Assembly (NCBI RefSeq): GCF_009746625.1
Contig: NZ_VWXL01000008.1
Location: 1 to 54,173 of the forward strand
Direction of reading: 5' to 3'
DNA length: 54,173 bases
Origin: Caproicibacter fermentans
GTDB lineage: Bacteria; Bacillota; Clostridia; Oscillospirales; Acutalibacteraceae
The notes below the pieces were generated by a model. The model was not told where the DNA came from. It saw only the letters and a program-made list of their open reading frames with translations, and did not search any database. Below, one piece after another: positions 49,895 through 54,173 of this stretch. Positions within the stretch are counted from its first letter, which is position 1. Each line of letters starts with the position of its first letter. Made by a program: the position numbers and the translations under genes.

Positions 49895-51526
49895 ATGAAG
49901 AAGTCGAAAATACTGATCCCACTGTTTCTGATCTTGTTGCTTGGCGCGTTTATTTTTGCCGATGCGCCGAATCTCAATCCGCTTTATCGGGAAGGGCTCA
50001 GCTTTTGGGGCTTTCTCATAACCGCAGTTTCACTGTTTCTGTGGTTTTGGAAATCCGGCGTGCGCAAATTTACGCGGCAAACCAATATCGAATTTTCCGA
50101 CCTGAAAAAGGGACGCGTTTTTTTCATCGCGGCGGCGGCTCCCTGGGTGATTTTTATTCTTGTAAGTTTGTTTTCCAGCGTGCTTTTTCATGTGGATCAA
50201 TACAAAAACCAGATGCCGGAACCGGAGAACAGGGTGTTTTCTTCCGATGTTCAGGCGATCGATATTTCACAGCTTCCTGTGGTCGATAAAAGTCTGGCTT
50301 CTCTGCTTGCCGACAAAAAGCTGGGTGAAAAGCCATCTCTCGGCAGTCAGGTTGCTCTGGGGGAGCCTACTATTCAAAAGGTCAATAATAAACTGGTGTG
50401 GGCGGTGCCCCTGCTGCATTCTGGCTTTTTTAAGTGGATCAGCAATTCCGGCGGTACGCCGGGGTACATTTTGGTTTCGGCGACGAATCCAAAAGATGTG
50501 GACTATGTGGACAGCTATGCGATCAAGTACCAGCCAAATGCGTATCTCCTTGATAATCTGCAGCGGCATGTACGTTTTTCCGGCGGGCTTTTTACCGGGC
50601 TGACCGATTATTCCTTTGAAATCAATGATGAGGGAAAACCCTATTGGGTCGTTACAACTTATAAATATCTGGCAGGGTACAGCCTTCCGGAAGCCGACGG
50701 CGCGATTATTATTGATGCCGCCACCGGAAAAAGCGAAAAATACGGCATCGGCGATATTCCCGGCTGGGTGGACCGTGTGCAGCCGGTCGATTTTGTCATG
50801 ACGCAGATCAATAACCGGGGAAACTATATTCATGGGTTATTCAATTTTTCGAACAAAGATAAATTTGAGACTTCCGAAGGAAACGCGATTGTCTATAATA
50901 ATGGAAGATGCTATTTGTACACCGGCCTGACCAGCGTCGGGGCCGATGAAAGCACCACGGGTTTTATCATGGTCGATATGGTGACAAAGACGCCGTACCG
51001 GTATCAGATCAGCGGTGCGACAGAATACGCGGCGCAGCAGTCGGCGGAAGGAAAGGTGCAAAATATGCACTACCGTGCTTCCTTCCCGCTGATTACCAAT
51101 GTGGACGGCCGCCCGGCTTATTTTATGACGCTGAAGGACGACGGGGGACTCATTAAGCAGTACGCCTTCGTTTCCGTCACCGATTATACGAGCGTCGGAA
51201 CCGGAGAGACGATCGGTTCCGCGATTTCCAATTATCAGTCGGTCGTTAAGAATGTAAGCGGAAGTTCCTCCATTGATACCGGAGACCAGGAACAGAATCT
51301 GCAGGGAACGATCGACAGAATATCGTCTCAGATCGTGGGGGAAAATACGGTTTATTCCATGATTCTAAAAGAACAGCCTGACAAGATCTTTACCGCGGTT
51401 GCGGACATCAGTCAGGAATTGCCGCTGACAAGGGAGGGCGACGGAGTAAAGATCACCTATATCAAGGCGGACCGAGGAGTGATCAGCCTCTCAACCTTTG
51501 ACAATCTTGAATATACGCAGAAGTAA
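49895..51526 (+). CDS. Large membrane-anchored protein of unknown function
   Basis: The 543-residue protein has three N-terminal hydrophobic helices (about 5-24, 33-50 and 76-99) and then an extracytoplasmic region of about 440 residues. That region contains GTPGYILVSATNPKDVDYVD, KPYWVVTTYKYLAGYSLPEADGAIIIDAATG and RPAYFMTLKDDGGLIKQYAFVSV. These beta-rich stretches recur with similar wording and suggest repeated PepSY-like or beta-propeller-like units, but I do not recognise the family. It has its own extended -10 promoter and a strong terminator, so it is a single-gene unit. AAAGGA precedes the ATG. Confidence 0.7.
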   Translation: MKKSKILIPLFLILLLGAFIFADAPNLNPLYREGLSFWGFLITAVSLFLWFWKSGVRKFTRQTNIEFSDLKKGRVFFIAAAAPWVIFILVSLFSSVLFHVDQYKNQMPEPENRVFSSDVQAIDISQLPVVDKSLASLLADKKLGEKPSLGSQVALGEPTIQKVNNKLVWAVPLLHSGFFKWISNSGGTPGYILVSATNPKDVDYVDSYAIKYQPNAYLLDNLQRHVRFSGGLFTGLTDYSFEINDEGKPYWVVTTYKYLAGYSLPEADGAIIIDAATGKSEKYGIGDIPGWVDRVQPVDFVMTQINNRGNYIHGLFNFSNKDKFETSEGNAIVYNNGRCYLYTGLTSVGADESTTGFIMVDMVTKTPYRYQISGATEYAAQQSAEGKVQNMHYRASFPLITNVDGRPAYFMTLKDDGGLIKQYAFVSVTDYTSVGTGETIGSAISNYQSVVKNVSGSSSIDTGDQEQNLQGTIDRISSQIVGENTVYSMILKEQPDKIFTAVADISQELPLTREGDGVKITYIKADRGVISLSTFDNLEYTQK

Positions 51527-51538
51527 GAGGATGAATCG

Positions 51539-51583
51539 AAAAACGGCTCCGGCACTGTTTCACACAGTACCGGAGCCGTTTTT
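51539..51583. terminator. Bidirectional terminator
   Basis: AAAAACGGCTCCGG pairs with CCGGAGCCGTTTTT over 14 bp, extended by ACTGT/ACAGT after one mismatch. It has a T-run on both strands, so it serves the unknown membrane protein gene and the convergent small membrane protein gene. Confidence 0.9.
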
Positions 51584-51608
51584 ATACTTTGTTCAGTTGT
51601 GAAATGTG

Positions 51609-51998
51609 TTACTCCTGCTTTGTTTCTTCCTTCAATGCCTTTTCCTTTACTGGGTACGTTTGCCCGACAAAAACGGAAACCAGGAACACAACTGCGAAAA
51701 TGAAAGAAAGAACGGACCAAATCATCAGATCCTGATATGTACCAACATTGGAAATTCCCACAATTCCGCCGATCGCGTAAATCACGGTGGTCGCGATCGT
51801 GCCGCCCTTGCTGCTTCTGGCAACGATTCCGACGATTCCGGCGACCAGCAGACAGATTGCCAGGAATAATCCTGAGGACCCGCTGGATTCCCCATTCGCG
51901 GCAATCGCGTTCCCGACCCCGGCTGCGCACGATTGGAACAGTACAAATAAAGACAGGACAATCGACACAATCCCAATAATCAGTTTTGCTACTTTCAT
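51609..51998 (-). CDS. Small membrane protein, three or four helices
   Basis: The 129-residue protein starts MKVAKLIIGIVSIVLSLFVLF. It has hydrophobic helices near 3-22, 45-62, 72-88 and 93-115, a Gly/Ser-rich outside loop (NGESSGSSG) and a charged C-terminal tail. Similar proteins are widespread in Firmicutes without known role. The start after MMGVY was preferred because a weak GGGTG element precedes it; the alternative start five residues earlier has no SD. It converges on the unknown membrane protein gene. Confidence 0.65.
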   Translation of the reverse strand: MKVAKLIIGIVSIVLSLFVLFQSCAAGVGNAIAANGESSGSSGLFLAICLLVAGIVGIVARSSKGGTIATTVIYAIGGIVGISNVGTYQDLMIWSVLSFIFAVVFLVSVFVGQTYPVKEKALKEETKQE

Positions 51999-52098
51999 AT
52001 AGACACCCATCATTCATAATTTATACATATATTTTATCATTTTGGGAACAAAATGCAAGACTTTTTTCTGATTTAAAATACTTTAAAAGAGATAATTT

Positions 52099-52125
52099 GG
52101 GCCGGCGCTTTTAACACGCCGGCCC
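52099..52125 (-). terminator. Hairpin after the proline-rich small gene
   Basis: GGGCCGGCG and CGCCGGCCC form a perfect 9-bp GC-only stem with a 9-base loop, about 55 bases after the stop of the proline-rich gene on the minus strand. The U-tract is weak. Confidence 0.6.
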
Positions 52126-52178
52126 ATAACAAGGTTTTGCATGCTAATGAAAGAGCTTTTGCTGCTCTGAGCTTTCGA

Positions 52179-52334
52179 TTATCGCGGACGTCTGGGCGGT
52201 GGCCCGGGCGGAGGGGGTCCGGGAGGTCTTGGCGGTCCGGGCGGACGTGGAGGCCTTGGGGGATACGGACGCCTGGGGCACCAGGGAAAGATTGGCCACC
52301 AACGACAGAACGGCCGATCGTATCTTCTTGGCAT
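52179..52334 (-). CDS. Proline-rich small basic protein, 51 residues
   Basis: The protein starts MPRRYDRPFCRWWPIFPWC and then consists of PPRPP and PPGPP-type repeats, ending PRRPR. About half of the residues are proline, with many arginines, two cysteines and four tryptophans or phenylalanines near the start. AAGGAG stands 9 bases before the ATG, supporting translation. The plus strand of the same bases reads as a Gly-rich repeat but has no SD. Such proteins in Clostridia are sometimes spore-coat or surface proteins; that is only a possibility here. Confidence 0.55.
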   Translation of the reverse strand: MPRRYDRPFCRWWPIFPWCPRRPYPPRPPRPPGPPRPPGPPPPGPPPRRPR

Positions 52335-52597
52335 AATTTGCATCTCCTTACCCACATTTTATTCGCGGAGCAAGAATTCTGCGACACAGAGTGATGAAAG
52401 AAGCGCCGAAACAAAGAATTCAGGGGATTTTCAAAAAAAGCGGCCCCAACCCGAAGGATGGAGCCGCAAATGCCGAAAAACGCTTCTTCGTTTTATTCCA
52501 CCTCCCAGTCTCACAACACGTGTGTATGATACCGAATGAATGGGAACAGAGCAAAAAAAATCATAAAGATTATATGAGAAAAGGATCACATCAAAAG

Positions 52598-52617
52598 GCC
52601 ACCCGGTTGGGGGTGGC
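52598..52617 (-). terminator. Terminator after the cysteine-rich small gene
   Basis: On the minus strand GCCACCC and GGGTGGC form a 7-bp stem with a 6-base loop followed by CTTTTG. A smaller CCTCT/AGAGG hairpin lies just before it (about 52634-52648). Confidence 0.55.
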
Positions 52618-52706
52618 GGTGAAAAGAATGTAGTCCTCTAGATCAGAGGGCGTAACCGACTTAAAAAATTTGACACGTGTCCGGTCAAGCGCGCTGTGTT
52701 TTTCTG

Positions 52707-52790
52707 TTAGAATTTACGGCAACGGCAGCAACAACCGCGGCCGCAGCCGCAGCAGCAAAAAGCCAAAAAGGGAATCAGCCAGCAGCACAT
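52707..52790 (-). CDS. Cysteine-rich microprotein, 27 residues
   Basis: Ten of 27 residues are cysteine. The product reads MCCWLIPFLAF, then CCCGCGRGCCCRCRKF: a short hydrophobic start followed by a Cys/Gly/Arg cluster. AAAGGTGG stands 9 bases before the ATG, a consensus -35 promoter lies upstream (52823-52852) and hairpins follow the stop, so it forms a complete minimal transcription unit. Metal binding, a spore-coat component or a modified peptide are all possible; no maturation enzyme is seen nearby. I do not recognise a family. Confidence 0.55.
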   Translation of the reverse strand: MCCWLIPFLAFCCCGCGRGCCCRCRKF

Positions 52791-52822
52791 GATGCAGTAC
52801 CACCTTTCGTGTAAACTGCTAT

Positions 52823-52852
52823 ATCCTATGCGTCCGATTACAGGCTTGTCAA
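52823..52852 (-). promoter_or_regulatory. Promoter of the cysteine-rich microprotein gene
   Basis: On the minus strand TTGACA (52847-52852) is followed after 18 bases by TAGGAT (52823-52828). The -35 is perfect and the -10 matches four of six positions, 33 bases before the start codon. Confidence 0.55.
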
Positions 52853-53018
52853 TCTGGCTAATTGGAATTTGAATGCGGAAACAAAGATTGTTTCCGCGGG
52901 CCGAATACCTTCTGGAGAAAAGAATTCTGAAAAAGAGGCGCGCGCCGGCTTGCTGGGGATGAGCCTGAGTGCCTATATGAACGCTTTGATCGACAGAGAC
53001 ATGGGAATGTGCCCGTAA
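52845..53018 (+). pseudogene. Remnant of a ribbon-helix-helix type gene
   Basis: An open plus-strand frame without a usable start codon or SD ends in RIPSGEKNSEKEARAGLLGM followed by SLSAYMNALIDRDMG. This is close to the end of small ribbon-helix-helix DNA-binding proteins (MSLSAYINALIE type). The opening strand part NLNAETK is only partly typical. The lost start and the overlap with the promoter of the cysteine-rich gene suggest a decayed copy. Confidence 0.4.
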
Positions 53019-53107
53019 AATTCATCATACTGTCACCGTTCTCACCTAAAATTTGTTTGGTTTCTGCCGATAGAATAAATAGATAAAAAAGAAAGGGTAT
53101 GATGGCC

Positions 53108-53434
53108 ATGGCTATTTCGGCGGTTTCAGGGACAACCGCTGCCTATTCTGCGGGCGTGGACAGCAACTCCTCCAGCCAGATTTCCCAGTTGGAGAAACAG
53201 GAAAAGAAACTGCAGGAGAAACTGGAGACTTTGCAGAAAGACTCATCCGGTGAGAATGCCAAACTGGTTCAGCAGCAGGAGGCTCTAATTCAGCAGCAGA
53301 TTTCACAGATCGAACGGCAGATTCTGCAGATTGAAAATCAGCAGAAATCGCCGGAATCCTCCGGGCAGTCGGCAGCTGCAAACATCAAAACGGCAAGTGC
53401 CACGGAAAACAGTTTGTTAGATACCTTTGCATAA
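53108..53434 (+). CDS. FlxA-like coiled-coil protein
   Basis: The 108-residue protein starts MAISAVSGTTAAYSAGVDS and has a long coiled coil (SQISQLEKQEKKLQEKLETLQ, QQQEALIQQQISQIERQILQIENQQ) and a Ser/Ala-rich tail. This matches the FlxA-like family, small proteins of unknown function often expressed with motility or sporulation genes. AAAGGG lies 10 bases before this ATG; two earlier ATGs stand 1 and 4 bases after the SD and are too close. A GC-rich terminator follows. Confidence 0.7.
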   Translation: MAISAVSGTTAAYSAGVDSNSSSQISQLEKQEKKLQEKLETLQKDSSGENAKLVQQQEALIQQQISQIERQILQIENQQKSPESSGQSAAANIKTASATENSLLDTFA

Positions 53435-53439
53435 TCGAT

Positions 53440-53467
53440 CCCCCGTCGGTTTATTGGCCGGCGGGGG
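53440..53467 (+). terminator. Terminator after the FlxA-like gene
   Basis: CCCCCGTCGG pairs with CCGGCGGGGG (10 bp, one G-U) and is followed by ATTTCTAT, six bases after the stop codon. Confidence 0.72.
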
Positions 53468-53496
53468 ATTTCTATATGATTCAATTATGAAGTCTT

Positions 53497-53904
53497 TTAC
53501 ATTACCCGTGTTGGAATGAAGGCGTCAAGAATACCGATTGCGACTGCGCCTAAGACAGCGCCCAGAATTGTGACATTCATATTCGGAACAGCAAACTGGG
53601 CCGCGTATAAAATGACGGCGGTCAGCAAAAATCCTTTTAGTCCTTTTCCAAATGGGGAAGCGTCGGTTTTCATAACGCTCTCCACCAGATAATCCAGCAG
53701 GCTGATTACAATCGCGGCAATCAGAAACGACCAAAGACCTACAATGGAAAAGCCGGGAGTGAAAAATGAAACCAGGAATAAAACAATCACCATTACGGCC
53801 AATTTTCCCAGCCATCTGCCAAAAGAAAAAGATGTTTGCGTATCGGACTCATTTTGGTCGGTTCCGGCATAGTGCGTGTGAACGGCATGACCTTGATGCG
53901 CCAT
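53497..53904 (-). CDS. Four-helix membrane protein, phage holin superfamily IV type
   Basis: The 135-residue protein starts MAHQGHAVHTHYAG, a His-rich cytoplasmic tail. Four membrane helices follow (LAVMVIVLFLVSFFTPGF, LWSFLIAAIVISLLDYLVE, FLLTAVILYAAQFAVP, ILGAVLGAVAIGILDAFIP), as in the mycobacterial-type 4TMS holin family. In Firmicutes genomes such proteins are chromosomal and not linked to phage; the true role is unknown. AAAGGAGGTGAT stands right before the ATG; an earlier in-frame GTG lies inside that SD and was not chosen. Confidence 0.75.
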   Translation of the reverse strand: MAHQGHAVHTHYAGTDQNESDTQTSFSFGRWLGKLAVMVIVLFLVSFFTPGFSIVGLWSFLIAAIVISLLDYLVESVMKTDASPFGKGLKGFLLTAVILYAAQFAVPNMNVTILGAVLGAVAIGILDAFIPTRVM

Positions 53905-53913
53905 GAGTATCAC

Positions 53914-54173
53914 CTCCTTTCACAATATTAGTAATCCTGTTTTTATCAAAGATATTAGCGGTAAATTTTATGCTGACTTTTAGGGAACCTCTGAACAAAT
54001 GGCGCAGGAAGAGGAATTCAGCGAAAAGGGATTCAAGAGGCGTTCCAACTGAATGATTACGTCGAATTTCGACGCTATACTCCTGAATTTATTTCCACTT
54101 TTGCGGAAATGGGCGCACTTCTCCCTTGTCAGGTCTCACTGAAACTTCGACCTGCCATTGCCAGCATATAGAG
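53914..54173. other. No gene recognised at the right edge; possible mobile-element end
   Basis: These 260 bases hold no open frame with an SD and a known family. AGGGAACCTCTGAACAA (about 53982-53998) resembles the opening of some IS5-like insertion sequence ends, and the base composition changes after it. The element, if any, would continue beyond the window. Confidence 0.25.

Noticed and set aside
52391-52633. 80-codon plus-strand open frame
   Set aside because: No SD, no domain, and it crosses terminator-like hairpins of the opposite-strand small genes.
52858-53109. 83-codon minus-strand open frame
   Set aside because: No SD and residue content typical of a shadow; the plus strand here carries the ribbon-helix-helix remnant.
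1-54173. rRNA, tRNA, relaxase and integrase genes
   Set aside because: None could be seen; relaxase and integrase are expected left of the window, so their absence says nothing about ICE function.

Overview
The window reads as chromosome of an anaerobic Firmicute of class Clostridia, most likely Oscillospiraceae/Ruminococcaceae. The grounds are the Tn1549/CTn-type conjugation genes (CD1107/CD1108, Maff2, PrgI and PcfB families), a 2-hydroxyacyl-CoA dehydratase operon, strong GGAGG Shine-Dalgarno sites with many TTG starts, and moderately high GC. This is inference from gene families; no rRNA or tRNA is present to fix the taxon.

Positions 1 to about 35 kb are the larger part of an integrative conjugative element (ICE), nearly all on the minus strand. 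Transcription enters at the parA end (about 34.9 kb) and runs left: parA-parB, three exported proteins, a Rep-like HTH protein, small element proteins, PcfB, VirD4 coupling protein, Maff2 pilin-like protein, VirB6, PrgI, VirB4, NlpC/P60 hydrolase, DUF4315, DUF4366, topoisomerase III, an ArdC-type antirestriction protein, TTRAP, and a very large methylase/SNF2 helicase. Relaxase and integrase are not in the window and should lie beyond the left edge. Later arrivals within the ICE are two group II introns (one complete in virD4 with both junctions readable, one cut by the left edge inside the helicase gene), an IS110 element, two AraC regulators, a sigma/anti-sigma pair and a lone AT-rich plus-strand gene. 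Two ICE genes carry single-base frameshifts at homopolymers.

Positions 35.0-35.6 kb hold no recognisable gene and should contain the ICE/chromosome junction. From 35.6 to 47.3 kb lies a plus-strand catabolic cluster: a GntR/FCD regulator, then activator (hadI-like), dehydratase subunits (hadB, hadC-like), a YkvI-like transporter, a class III CoA-transferase (hadA/fldA-like), an acid-CoA ligase, an acyl-CoA dehydrogenase, EtfB, and an EtfA with an N-terminal two-cluster ferredoxin domain. Together they would import or take up a 2-hydroxy acid, activate it to the CoA thioester, dehydrate it to the enoyl-CoA, reduce that (probably with electron bifurcation to ferredoxin), and swap CoA onto the next substrate. 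This is the reductive arm of Stickland-type fermentation. No 2-hydroxyacid dehydrogenase is in the window.

Positions 47.3-54.2 kb are chromosomal: a small unknown protein, a Cu/Zn superoxide dismutase-like protein, a choloylglycine hydrolase family enzyme, a large unknown membrane protein, a small membrane protein, a FlxA-like coiled-coil protein and a four-helix holin-like membrane protein. Between them sit very small genes: a 38-residue ORF, a 51-residue proline-rich protein, and a 27-residue protein with ten cysteines that has its own promoter and terminator.
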